NCBI GenBank assembly: GCA_013297765.1
Contig: JAAFID010000004.1
Location: 1-52,345, forward strand
Length of the DNA: 52,345 nucleotides
Source of the DNA: Cytophagales bacterium
GTDB lineage: Bacteria > Bacteroidota > Bacteroidia > Cytophagales > Cytophagaceae
Direction: 5' to 3'
The notes beneath the pieces are model-generated. The model was not told the origin of the DNA. It made no database searches and saw only the letters and a program-made list of their open reading frames with translations. Both the position numbers and the translations under genes were made by a program. Positions 1-8,538 of the stretch are shown in pieces; position 1 is the first letter of the stretch; each line of letters starts with the position of its first letter.

Positions 1-1200
1 AGTATCACAAGCCATGGCAATGTAATATCCGCCCGATGCTGCCACATCGGACATGGAGGCAATGATAGGTTTTACTTTTTTGGTCAAGTTTACTTCTCTC
101 CAAATCACATCAGAGGCAAGTGCACTGCCGCCTGGAGAGTTGATACGAAGCACTACTGCCTTTACCTCTTTGTCATTACGTGCCTTACGCAACTGTTCAC
201 AAAGCGATTCTGAACCTATGGTATTGTCGTCGCCCTTGCCCGACATAATTTCTCCATTAGCTATGATTACCGCTACTTTGGTAGCATTGTCGTTGCCCAA
301 TTTGGCAGGGCGGTTGGCCAATAAATTATTTCTATAATTAGCATAGTTGATGAAGTTTATTTTTTCATCTTCCTTCAGTTTCAGTTGTTGCTGCATAAAT
401 GTTTCTGCCGCATCGTAATATTCCATATTGGTAATTAGGCCTTTTTCTAAGGCATCTTTAGCCGTTTTTACCAGCATAGAATCGGATATCATTTTTAATA
501 ATTCTGCATCAATTTTTCTGTCATTAGCAATATCGGCAAGGTAGCTGTTATTGATAGAGGTAAGGAAAGATAACGTTTGGCGGCGACTAGGTTCGCTCAT
601 CTTGTCTAGTATCAGTGGCTCTACAGCACTTTTATATTCCCCCACTTTGAATATTTCTGGTTTCAATTCCAGTTTTTCCAAAGCTCCTTTTAAAAATATC
701 AATTGAGATTCTAATCCATTCAATTCCATCATTCCTGTAGGGGGAAGGTAAATTTTGTCGGCAACGGAGGCGAGGTAATACCCTTTTTCGGAATAAAATT
801 CACCGTAGGCTACCACAAATTTTTTGCTGGTTTTGAAGTCTGCCAATGCAGAGCGCAACTCTTGTAAAGTAGCAAAACCAGCACTTACCATGGGTGCGTC
901 GAGGTATATTCCTTTGATGGAAGAATCGGTTTTGGCAGCGGCGATAGCTTCTTTCAGTTCTATCAATCCAATAGAAGATTCACTTCCCGAAAACGGCTGA
1001 AAACGGCTGAAAAAATTGTCTGGCTCACGCTCTGTTATAGGGGCATCTAATTTTAATTTTAATACAGAATTGTCAGTCACATGGTCTTTCTTTTCTGGCA
1101 TAGCAGTCATTAATATAGCAATGCCTATTACTATGACCACGAATAAAAATAGGGCTAGACCAACAATGGTGGCCAATACATTTTTTAAAAATCCAAGCAT
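1..1200 (-). CDS. sppA: Signal peptide peptidase SppA, 67 kDa type (3' end cut by window edge)
   Basis: This is an inner-membrane serine protease that degrades cleaved signal peptides. The reading frame is open from an ATG at 1198-1200 to the window edge, giving the first 400 residues. The N-terminus starts MLGFLKNVLATIVGLALFLF, one membrane anchor over about residues 8-32. The N-terminal half carries VGEYKSAVEP with the presumed general-base Lys at about residue 190. The second half begins near VAVIIANGEI and carries INSPGGS. AASGGYYIA follows, with the presumed nucleophile Ser at about 389, just before the edge. Both members of the family's Ser/Lys dyad are therefore visible. The tandem-domain length fits the long SppA type. 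The last roughly 180 residues lie outside the window. Confidence 0.93.
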   Translation of the reverse strand, partial: MLGFLKNVLATIVGLALFLFVVIVIGIAILMTAMPEKKDHVTDNSVLKLKLDAPITEREPDNFFSRFQPFSGSESSIGLIELKEAIAAAKTDSSIKGIYLDAPMVSAGFATLQELRSALADFKTSKKFVVAYGEFYSEKGYYLASVADKIYLPPTGMMELNGLESQLIFLKGALEKLELKPEIFKVGEYKSAVEPLILDKMSEPSRRQTLSFLTSINNSYLADIANDRKIDAELLKMISDSMLVKTAKDALEKGLITNMEYYDAAETFMQQQLKLKEDEKINFINYANYRNNLLANRPAKLGNDNATKVAVIIANGEIMSGKGDDNTIGSESLCEQLRKARNDKEVKAVVLRINSPGGSALASDVIWREVNLTKKVKPIIASMSDVAASGGYYIAMACDT

Positions 1201-1244
1201 ATAAAAGATAGTTTATCAATCATGAAAAGTGTACCTGTGTTCAC

Positions 1245-1276
1245 CGAAAGTAGTTGTCAAAAACTAAGTCCAACAA
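1245..1276 (-). promoter_or_regulatory. Possible Bacteroidota-type promoter for sppA
   Basis: On the minus strand TACTTTCG (1245-1252) matches the -7 consensus TAnnTTTG at all but one position. Two TTG triplets lie upstream within 1271-1276, giving spacings of 18 and 21 bases. The predicted leader is about 40 bases. The assignment rests on consensus only. Confidence 0.3.
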
Positions 1277-1312
1277 TGAATTTACGTAAAATATTTGGAT
1301 ACAAAATAACAT

Positions 1313-1366
1313 AAAAAAAGCCACGAATGCACTGTAAATTTTTACAGCCTGTTCGTGGCTTTTTTA
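1313..1366 (-). terminator. Rho-independent terminator, possibly bidirectional
   Basis: A perfect inverted repeat, AAAAAAGCCACGAA (1314-1327) with TTCGTGGCTTTTTT (1352-1365), encloses a second stem CTGTAAA (1332-1338) with TTTACAG (1341-1347). An A-run on one side becomes a T-run on the other strand. It lies just downstream of the leftward gene ending at 1379, so it most likely ends that transcript before sppA. Confidence 0.85.
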
Positions 1367-1378
1367 GATAAAGACTTT

Positions 1379-2044
1379 CTAGAAATTAAATCGTACTCCA
1401 GTACCTATTAAACCTTGAATGTAGAAGGGTTCACGTACTATTTCCATGTATAAACCTGCATCTACAAACACAGATAAAGGAACTTTAGCAAAAGTGTACT
1501 CTGCACCAATAACCCCATCTACACCCACATTGGCTGAGACATAAGAGTCGCTAATTGGTCTTCCGAAACCATCGAAATATGAAAAAGAATAATGCAGTAA
1601 TTTTATTTGTGGACCAAAACCAAAGTACCAGCGTAGGCCACTCAAGGCTTTGATATCATTATGAATTAGGTAATGAAATTGAAAACTGTAAGCTCTAAAT
1701 GCGTAATTGCTGCCAAAATAGCCTCTGTAATATTTCCAATCTTTACCTTTCCAATCTCTGTAATAATCGTTGTTGATGTCGTAATATTTGTCATAATAAT
1801 AGTTTGCAAATCGCTCGTCGTATCTAGAGGTACTGCCCCAAACATTTGTTCTACCCACATTAAATTCTATGGCTTTGTTTCCACCAAAATATTTTTTAAT
1901 GGTAAGACCTGATGGGTCGCCTAGCCTCAAGCCTATACCCCAAGATTTAGGAGTACCACCTTTTTGAGCAAAAGTTTCATTTGGTTTAATTGCAAAACTT
2001 AATGTAAGTGCAAATATGCACATAGTAATCAATTGTTTTCTCAT
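1379..2044 (-). CDS. Exported outer-membrane beta-barrel-like protein
   Basis: This 221-residue protein has a clear Sec signal peptide (about residues 1-26, cut near TFA-Q). The mature part is rich in alternating Tyr, Phe, Gly and Asn: WGIGLRLGDPSGLTIKKYFG at the start, and GVRFNF with a terminal Phe at the end. The terminal aromatic residue and short amphipathic strands suggest a small outer-membrane barrel. No specific family could be named. A Tyr/Asp-rich stretch (about 75-100) looks like an extracellular loop. It stands alone between terminators, with thrC 90 bases upstream. Confidence 0.75.
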   Translation of the reverse strand: MRKQLITMCIFALTLSFAIKPNETFAQKGGTPKSWGIGLRLGDPSGLTIKKYFGGNKAIEFNVGRTNVWGSTSRYDERFANYYYDKYYDINNDYYRDWKGKDWKYYRGYFGSNYAFRAYSFQFHYLIHNDIKALSGLRWYFGFGPQIKLLHYSFSYFDGFGRPISDSYVSANVGVDGVIGAEYTFAKVPLSVFVDAGLYMEIVREPFYIQGLIGTGVRFNF

Positions 2045-2068
2045 GTTGTAATAAGTTAAATTTTTATC

Positions 2069-2093
2069 ATCATTTTACACTTGTAAAAATGAT
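2069..2093. repeat. AT-rich imperfect hairpin in the leader of the 1379-2044 gene
   Basis: ATCATTTTACA (2069-2079) pairs with TGTAAAAATGAT (2082-2093), with one bulged A and a 2-base loop. It lies between thrC and the barrel gene. It could be a weak end signal for thrC or part of the next gene's leader. The role is unknown. Confidence 0.3.
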
Positions 2094-2134
2094 ACCATTA
2101 AATAAATTTCTAGCTAAAGGAAAGAATGCAATAA

Positions 2135-3442
2135 TTATTTATTGGCCATCAAAAACGCTTTGAAACCTTCAAAGTCTTTGCCCATTTTGATGGCTACTTT
2201 TTCTTTGCTTACAATCGCTTGCAATCGCTCTGGCAATGGAACAGTGACACCTATTGCCGACTCTACCACGTCTAAAAACTTTGTAGGGTGTGCTGTGGCT
2301 AGAAAAACACCATTGGCATCTGTGCCTGATTCTTGCAAATATTCTTTGATACCCAAATAGCCTACAGCCCCATGTGGATCTAGTATGTAGCCGGTATTTT
2401 TATATACTTCTGTCATGGCTGCACTGGTTTCAGCATCGGTATAGCTTTTGCCTACCACGTCTTTTTTTACATCGTCAAATACATTCCCATACAAATCTGA
2501 TAGCCTTTGAAAATTGCTTGGATTGCCTACATCCATGGCATTGGATATGGTGCTAACAGAGGCTTTGGGTATAAATTGCCCAGTTGTTAAGTATTGAGGA
2601 ATAATGTCGTTGGCATTGGTTGCAGCAACAAACTTATCTACAGGCAAGCCCATTTTCTTGGCAATTAAGCCACCGCATAGATTGCCAAAGTTGCCACTGG
2701 GAACGCAGAACACAAGTGGTTTTCCTGTTTTCTTTAGCTGTGCAAACGCCCAAAAATAGTAAAATGATTGCGGTATTAATCTGCTAATGTTGATTGAATT
2801 GGCAGAACTTAAATTCATATTGGCATTCAATTCGGCATCAAGAAAGGCTTCTTTCACCAAACGCTGGCAATCGTCGAACACACCGTCTATCTCTAGTGCA
2901 GTGATGTTGTTGCCTAGTGTGGTCAATTGTTTTTCTTGAATATCGCTTACTTTACCGCTAGGATACAGAATGGTAATGCGAATGCCAGGCATATTTAAAA
3001 ACCCTTGTGCCACGGCACTGCCGGTATCGCCCGAGGTAGCTACCAAAATATTGATTTCTTTAGAGGCATCTTGCGACAAGAAATACGACATCAGTCGAGC
3101 CATAAACCTGGCACCAAAATCTTTGAATGCTAGCGATGGGCCGTGAAACAATTCCAATACATGAATATTGCCAGACACCTTTAAAACTGGAGCTTCAAAG
3201 GTAAGTACATCATTAATAATTTTTTTAATTTCTGCCTCTGGAACATCTTCACCGATAAGTGCCTTGCAAACCTCTATGGCTATTTCTTGAAAAGTATATT
3301 GCTCTATATTTTCAAAAAAAGACGTGGGCAATACGGGGATATGAGAAGGCATAAACAATCCGTTGTCGGCTGGTAGCCCTGTAAAAACTGCCTCTTTTAG
3401 GCTTGCGGTATTCGCTTTATTTTTTGTACTGTATAATTGCAT
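2135..3442 (-). CDS. thrC: Threonine synthase
   Basis: This enzyme converts O-phospho-L-homoserine to L-threonine using PLP in the cytoplasm, the last step of threonine synthesis. The 435-residue length fits the short bacterial class. GPSLAFKDFG places the presumed PLP-binding Lys at residue 107, the same number as in E. coli ThrC. VATSGDTGSAVAQGF and SGNFGNLCGG follow as expected cofactor and phosphate-binding loops. The N-terminus (MQLYSTKNK..SLKEAVFTGL) matches the family start. Neighbouring genes are not other threonine genes, so it appears to be a single-gene unit. Confidence 0.95.
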   Translation of the reverse strand: MQLYSTKNKANTASLKEAVFTGLPADNGLFMPSHIPVLPTSFFENIEQYTFQEIAIEVCKALIGEDVPEAEIKKIINDVLTFEAPVLKVSGNIHVLELFHGPSLAFKDFGARFMARLMSYFLSQDASKEINILVATSGDTGSAVAQGFLNMPGIRITILYPSGKVSDIQEKQLTTLGNNITALEIDGVFDDCQRLVKEAFLDAELNANMNLSSANSINISRLIPQSFYYFWAFAQLKKTGKPLVFCVPSGNFGNLCGGLIAKKMGLPVDKFVAATNANDIIPQYLTTGQFIPKASVSTISNAMDVGNPSNFQRLSDLYGNVFDDVKKDVVGKSYTDAETSAAMTEVYKNTGYILDPHGAVGYLGIKEYLQESGTDANGVFLATAHPTKFLDVVESAIGVTVPLPERLQAIVSKEKVAIKMGKDFEGFKAFLMANK

Positions 3443-3473
3443 GGGTATTGTATTGTATTCAATTGTTGGATTG

Positions 3474-3481
3474 CAAATTTA
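3474..3481 (-). promoter_or_regulatory. Candidate -7 element for thrC
   Basis: The minus strand reads TAAATTTG, a full match to TAnnTTTG, about 32 bases before the thrC ATG. No TTG triplet was seen at the expected 19-20 base distance upstream, so the promoter is only half supported. Confidence 0.35.
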
Positions 3482-3568
3482 AGAAACCTTGCCCAAATAG
3501 AGGGTGTAAGGAAGAATAAAATTAACTAGATGTTTGCATTTATGAACAACGCTTTGCTGTCGTTGCTA

Positions 3569-5821
3569 TTAATTTTCGTGAATTTTTAATTTGGCAAAAC
3601 TCAATATCAATGTTTTTACATCTCCACTAAAATCAATGGTTGCCTTTCTATCATTGCCCGAAACGTCCATAGATTGCACTAAGCCAAATCCAAATTTTGG
3701 ATGCTCTACCTTCATGCCAGCGGCTAAACCAGAGGTATCGCTAGGCTTGAAATCAGGAGAGGGCGTGTAGCTGACAGGCGTATTTCTTTTAAGAATTGAA
3801 GTATTGGTTTGAGCTTTTATTTTTGCAGTAATAATGTTTGGTCGGTCAATAACGGCGGCCTGTTTAGTGCTAATTTTTAAATAATTTTTATCCAATTCTG
3901 ATAAAAATCTGCTAGGCTCACAAGGTTTTACTCGCCCAAAACGATATCGACTGGTGGCAAATGACATGGTGAGCTTTTTCTCTGCCCTAGTGATGGCTAC
4001 ATAAAATAGCCTTCTTTCTTCTTCCAAATCGGCACGACTGCTCAGCATCATTTGCGATGGAAACAAGTCTTCTTCCATGCCTACTACATAAACATTGCGA
4101 AACTCTAGCCCTTTGGCAGAGTGAATGGTCATTAGTGTTACCTTGTCGTCGTTTTCTGGTTTGTCTTTGTTATCGGCATCGGTCACTAGGGTTATTTCTT
4201 GTAAAAATGCTCCTAGCGATTTGTCCTCGCCTTCAGGATTGTCAACAAATTCCTTGATACCGTTAAGCAGTGCTTGAACGTTTTCATAGCGGTTTACTCC
4301 TTCGGGCGTTTTGTCGTCGTACAGGTCTTTAAGTAAACCAGAGTTTTGAGCGATGTAGCTTGATATTTCAAAGGCATCTTTCTTGCCCAATTCTACCCTG
4401 AAAGCCTGAATATGGGTTACAAATTCTTCAATGGCCACAGCCGCTCGCCCCGGCAATACTGATTTTACGTTGCAAAGTACATCCCAAAGGGTAGCACCTT
4501 GCTCTTCGGTAACTACAAATAATTTTGCAACAGAGGTATCGCCAATGCCACGTTTGGGATAATTGATAATACGCTTGAAAGCCTCTTCATCGCTGGGGTT
4601 TACCACAAAACGAAGGTAGCAGATTAGGTCTTTTACTTCTTTTCGCTGGTAAAAGGAAACGCCACCCACTATTTTGTAAGGAATGTTACGGCGACGCAAG
4701 GCCTCTTCAAATGCCCGTGATTGGTAATTGGTACGGTATAGAATAGCAAAATCTTTGTTACCTAGTTGATGCTGCATTTTGTCTTCAAATATTGCATCGG
4801 CAACCAGCATTCCTTCTTCGTTGTCGGTACCAGCTTTCAATACTTCTATTAATTCCCCATCTTCATTGCTGGTCCACACATCTTTTTTAAATTGCTCTTT
4901 ATTCTTCTCTATCACAGAGTTTGCAACTTGCACTATGGTTTTGGTAGATCGGTAGTTTTGCTCTAGTTTTATGGTTTTTATTTCAGGGTAATCTTTTTCT
5001 AGGTTTAATATATTCTGAATATCCGCACCACGAAAGGCGTAGATGCTTTGAGCATCGTCGCCCACTACGCAAATATTTCGGTCTTTGGCCGAAAGCTTTC
5101 GGGTGATGGCGTATTGCGACAAGTTGGTGTCTTGAAACTCATCTACCATTACATATTTAAATCGATTTTGGTATTTGTAGAGCACATCGGGATGGTTTTT
5201 AAAAAGTACATTGGTATTAAAAAGCAAATCGTCAAAATCCATGGCTCCTGCCTTGAAACAACGCTGCTGGTATTGTTGGTATAATTTGCCCATTTGTGGT
5301 CTCATCGCTTCCTCATCATCGGCAATGATGGTGGGGTTGTTCAGGTATTCATTTACAGAAACGAGTTTGTTTTTTGCACCCGATATTCTGCCTAAGACAG
5401 TACTTGGTTTGTATAATTTATCGTCCAGTTGTAGTTCGCCTACAATAGTTTTTATCAGCGATTTTGAGTCGTCGCTATCGTATATGGTAAAGCTAGATTG
5501 GTAGCCAATATGGTGTGCCTCGGCACGCAGAATTCTTGCAAATACCGAGTGAAAAGTACCCATCCATAGATTGCGAGCATCGGTACCTACCACTTTTTCT
5601 ATTCTATTTTTCATCTCTCTCGCTGCTTTGTTGGTAAAGGTGAGCGATAAAATATTGAAAGGATCTACGCCTTTTTCAAGCAAATGAGCGGTGCGGTAAG
5701 TAAGTACTCTAGTTTTGCCCGACCCTGCACCAGCCAATATCATTAGGGGACCTTCGGTGTATAGTACAGCCTCACGTTGGGTGGGGTTCAGCGAATCTAG
5801 ATAATTTTCAGAAATGGCCAT
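3569..5821 (-). CDS. pcrA: UvrD/PcrA-type superfamily 1A DNA helicase
   Basis: This is an ATP-dependent 3'-5' DNA helicase with roles in excision repair, replication and removal of protein roadblocks. The 750-residue protein shows the SF1A motifs in order: Q motif near LNPTQREAV, Walker A AGAGSGKT (30-37), motif II VMVDEFQDTN, motif III GDDAQSIYAFRGAD, motif IV LEQNYRST, motif V TIHSAKGLEF and motif VI LFYVAITRAEKKL. The last about 50 residues (VEHPKFGFGLV to the end) resemble the small Tudor-like domain with which PcrA/UvrD contacts RNA polymerase. Start MAISENYLDSLNPTQ is a normal family N-terminus. PcrA and UvrD cannot be separated by eye. Confidence 0.95.
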   Translation of the reverse strand: MAISENYLDSLNPTQREAVLYTEGPLMILAGAGSGKTRVLTYRTAHLLEKGVDPFNILSLTFTNKAAREMKNRIEKVVGTDARNLWMGTFHSVFARILRAEAHHIGYQSSFTIYDSDDSKSLIKTIVGELQLDDKLYKPSTVLGRISGAKNKLVSVNEYLNNPTIIADDEEAMRPQMGKLYQQYQQRCFKAGAMDFDDLLFNTNVLFKNHPDVLYKYQNRFKYVMVDEFQDTNLSQYAITRKLSAKDRNICVVGDDAQSIYAFRGADIQNILNLEKDYPEIKTIKLEQNYRSTKTIVQVANSVIEKNKEQFKKDVWTSNEDGELIEVLKAGTDNEEGMLVADAIFEDKMQHQLGNKDFAILYRTNYQSRAFEEALRRRNIPYKIVGGVSFYQRKEVKDLICYLRFVVNPSDEEAFKRIINYPKRGIGDTSVAKLFVVTEEQGATLWDVLCNVKSVLPGRAAVAIEEFVTHIQAFRVELGKKDAFEISSYIAQNSGLLKDLYDDKTPEGVNRYENVQALLNGIKEFVDNPEGEDKSLGAFLQEITLVTDADNKDKPENDDKVTLMTIHSAKGLEFRNVYVVGMEEDLFPSQMMLSSRADLEEERRLFYVAITRAEKKLTMSFATSRYRFGRVKPCEPSRFLSELDKNYLKISTKQAAVIDRPNIITAKIKAQTNTSILKRNTPVSYTPSPDFKPSDTSGLAAGMKVEHPKFGFGLVQSMDVSGNDRKATIDFSGDVKTLILSFAKLKIHEN

Positions 5822-5983
5822 ATTGCAAAATATATTTTGGGAAATGAATTTTCAGTTGTGAAAATGCAAAGAGCAATTTACAACGAATGGACTAACACTT
5901 GAAATAGGAATAGGGAAATGGGGGATGTTTTTATCAACAGTGGGGTATAAATATTTTAATCCCGTTGTGCTTTGCCAAAGATA

Positions 5984-6502
5984 TTACAACACGATATTAT
6001 TGGGAATAATGCGAATAGCTGTTGAATGTTCTAATACGGAATAATGAGCAATATCAAATAGGCTAGCATAAGGTTTAAATTTTTTCTTAAACTGTTCGTT
6101 GATTAGCTGAATATCTTGTTTTTGTTTTTGGTCGCAGTGAATTATAGTAATAAAATTAAACCTAGTATTGTTATCAATAAAGGAGTTTGGGATGCATGAA
6201 GGCAAGTTCTCTGCGTAAGGATAACCGTGTTTTTTTGAGAGAAACATACAAAAACTATCAAGAGCTTTTTTCACTATATCCCAAGATTTCTTTTCAATGG
6301 TTTCGGCTGTAGTCAAAGATGCCAATGAAAAATCTTTTAATTCAATCAGCCAATATTGATTAGCCTTTATATCAAACCAGCATGCGTCCATTTCCTTAAA
6401 ATAGTGTGAGGAAAGATTTGTGTATGCTGCACAATCTTGTAATCTAAAAAAATTGCTGTCAGGGAAATTTAAGGTGATATTGCTTTCAGAAAATCCAGGC
6501 AT
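5984..6502 (-). CDS. Uncharacterised protein with a PD-(D/E)xK-like motif, partner of the AAA ATPase
   Basis: This 172-residue protein was not recognised as a named family. It contains CWFDIKANQYWLIELKDF, so Asp44, then Glu54-Leu-Lys56 across two predicted beta strands. That matches the D...ExK spacing of restriction-endonuclease-like folds. A helix-rich part (60-95) and a strand FNFITIIHCD (about 115-124) follow. It starts 11 bases after the AAA ATPase gene on the same strand, so the two are almost certainly co-transcribed. There is no signal peptide or membrane segment. A nuclease effector driven by the ATPase is an inference. An inactive structural partner is equally possible. Confidence 0.7.
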   Translation of the reverse strand: MPGFSESNITLNFPDSNFFRLQDCAAYTNLSSHYFKEMDACWFDIKANQYWLIELKDFSLASLTTAETIEKKSWDIVKKALDSFCMFLSKKHGYPYAENLPSCIPNSFIDNNTRFNFITIIHCDQKQKQDIQLINEQFKKKFKPYASLFDIAHYSVLEHSTAIRIIPNNIVL

Positions 6503-6513
6503 AGCAAAATCAA

Positions 6514-7578
6514 TTATAATCCTAAATCTAATATTACTTCCTCGTCTGACATTTTAATTGCCTCATCAGATATTTGATTTATTGGAAAATCATCTTTTAA
6601 ATCATAAATTTTACAAGTAATCGATTTTCCTTTTTCCCTCTCCAATGCATAACAATTTGTTGCTACATTATCTCTTTTTGCAGCAAGGTGCATTTGTTTC
6701 AATACAAAATAATCATGGGTTGCTACAAAAATTTGAATTCCGGCTTTGGCCATTAGCATAAGCATTTCTACTAATTCTCTTGTTGCCTCAGGGTGAAGTG
6801 CTGTTTCTGGTTCGTCTAAAAAGAGAACTGAATTTGAATTGAGCTGTCGATTACGTATTAAAGTAGTAAGTATGCCAATTTTTTTTACTCCTTCAGCGGT
6901 TAACTGCATGGGAAATTCACTATTACCCTTTTTAAATAGAAAATCATCATCTGAATGTTGTTCTATATGACCCTCAAATAGATTTTCTAATTTGTCATTC
7001 ACATCTTTCAACTCTTGGGTAATTTTTCCTTTTTGAGTAGGAATAACTAATGCCCTGATTAAATCGAGGTATGTATCATCAAAACCCGGCATTTCAAGAT
7101 TGTCTCTGGTTGCTCTTATCGCTTTTAATGATGTAAGCACTTCTTTGGCTGGAATAAATAGACAACGAAAACTGTCAGAAATAAAATTTATTTTCTCCTG
7201 GCAATCTACTATAGTATTGGTTGTAGATTCTCCAAAAGAGAAGTGCAATCGATCTGCGTAATTTAAGTGTGAATGATTAAATTCAACATCAACAGATAAT
7301 TTTTCTTTTGTGATTTTACTTGCTAATTCTCCCAAACCCTTTTTGCCTGGTTGGTAAGTATTAATAAGTTTTTCTGCCAAAAGTTTCTTTAAACTAATAT
7401 CTTCATTTTGCATCCTCTTACTATAGATGTCAATAGTTTTCGAAGAGGCATAAAGTAACTTTAATAAACCAGTTTTACCAGTGTCATTTTTCCCAATAAC
7501 TACATTTACAGGTGCAAATTCTTTGCTATTGAATTCACCATAGCCCATAAAATTTTTTAGAATTAAAGATTTTATCAT
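6514..7578 (-). CDS. AAA-family (ABC/SMC/OLD-like) ATPase
   Basis: This is a 354-residue cytoplasmic ATPase of the AAA_15/AAA_21 kind. Residues 1-28 form the N-terminal strands (MIKSLILKNFMGYGEF). Walker A is GKNDTGKT (29-36). A signature-like segment QLTAEGVKKIGIL starts near 235. Walker B is VLFLDEPETALHP (251-263) and the switch His is in VATHDY (288). The region at about 50-230 is the lineage-specific insertion or coiled region. There is no C-terminal Toprim domain, unlike OLD nucleases. The partner gene follows after 11 bases. ATPases of this kind are common in defence pairs with a separate nuclease (Septu-type, for example), but this pair was not matched to a named system. Confidence 0.88.
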   Translation of the reverse strand: MIKSLILKNFMGYGEFNSKEFAPVNVVIGKNDTGKTGLLKLLYASSKTIDIYSKRMQNEDISLKKLLAEKLINTYQPGKKGLGELASKITKEKLSVDVEFNHSHLNYADRLHFSFGESTTNTIVDCQEKINFISDSFRCLFIPAKEVLTSLKAIRATRDNLEMPGFDDTYLDLIRALVIPTQKGKITQELKDVNDKLENLFEGHIEQHSDDDFLFKKGNSEFPMQLTAEGVKKIGILTTLIRNRQLNSNSVLFLDEPETALHPEATRELVEMLMLMAKAGIQIFVATHDYFVLKQMHLAAKRDNVATNCYALEREKGKSITCKIYDLKDDFPINQISDEAIKMSDEEVILDLGL

Positions 7579-7668
7579 TATGCAAGAATTTGAACTTTCT
7601 ATTTATTGCTAAGTTAATGGTTTAACTAATATTTTTTTTATGATTTTAAAAACATACCTAATTCTTCA

Positions 7669-8538
7669 TCACACCAACACCTTCAATGCTTTCGGCAATA
7701 TGCTGATGGTAATGGTAGCGGGCATTTCGACTGGTTCGCCGTCAAAGTGTGCAGGGCCAGCTTGCAATCGGGTAAGTACAATATTTTTCGCAGTTACTAT
7801 TTTTACAAAATCAGTTTTGTGAATGGTTTTAGAAAATAATTTGACACCTACCCATAATAATTCATAAATGCGGAATGGACGCATGATACAAACATCAAGC
7901 AAACCATCGCTAATGTGGGCAAGTGGGGCTATGTGTGCATTGTTGCCAAACTGAGATGCATTGGCAAAAGTAATTAGAAATGCAGTGCTAGATATAGATT
8001 TTCCGTCAATGTTCAATTGATATGTGGCAGGCTTGTATTTCAAATAAGACTTTATCGAAGTTTTAAAATATCCCCAAAATCCTCGTTTGGTAAGACGAGC
8101 GAATTGGCTAGAAACATGGGCATCGAACCCAATGCCGCTGGTACAGAAAAAAAAGTGGTCGTTGATTTTGCCCACATCTATGCTTGTGGAAGTCGCATAA
8201 TTTAAGTGCTGTATTGCTTTGGCAGAATCAAGCGGTATGCCCAAATGCCTAGCTAGCCCATTTCCAGAGCCATTGGGAATAATTCCCAGAGCGACCGAAG
8301 TATTTACCAATTGGCTTGCAATTTCATTGATAGTACCGTCGCCACCAACTGCCACCACAACGTCAATATTTAAGGCTATGGCTTGCTGGGCAAGTGCCTT
8401 GGCATGACCAGGGTATTCGGTAAATATAATTGTAGGCTCAAACACGCTTTTATTCAAACTTTGTTGAATTAAAGTAGGCAACAATTGCTTGTCGATTCCC
8501 CCTGAAATAGGATTGATGATGAAATATATTTTTCTCAT
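7669..8538 (-). CDS. Diacylglycerol kinase-family lipid kinase (YegS/BmrU-like)
   Basis: It phosphorylates a lipid such as diacylglycerol with ATP on the cytoplasmic membrane face; the actual substrate is not known here. The 289-residue length is normal. The start MRKIYFIINPISGG is the family's opening strand and glycine turn. GGDGT (65-69) is the nucleotide-binding signature, followed by NEIASQL. IPNGSGNGLARHLGIP is the second conserved loop. The C-terminal beta sandwich ends with the HFDGEPV pattern expected for the family. Its ATG overlaps the stop of the ZIP gene by one base (TAATG), which suggests translational coupling. Confidence 0.92.
   Translation of the reverse strand: MRKIYFIINPISGGIDKQLLPTLIQQSLNKSVFEPTIIFTEYPGHAKALAQQAIALNIDVVVAVGGDGTINEIASQLVNTSVALGIIPNGSGNGLARHLGIPLDSAKAIQHLNYATSTSIDVGKINDHFFFCTSGIGFDAHVSSQFARLTKRGFWGYFKTSIKSYLKYKPATYQLNIDGKSISSTAFLITFANASQFGNNAHIAPLAHISDGLLDVCIMRPFRIYELLWVGVKLFSKTIHKTDFVKIVTAKNIVLTRLQAGPAHFDGEPVEMPATITISILPKALKVLV

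Noticed and set aside
6514-7578. Calling the AAA ATPase an OLD-family nuclease
   Set aside because: There is no C-terminal Toprim domain; the protein ends about 65 residues after the switch His.
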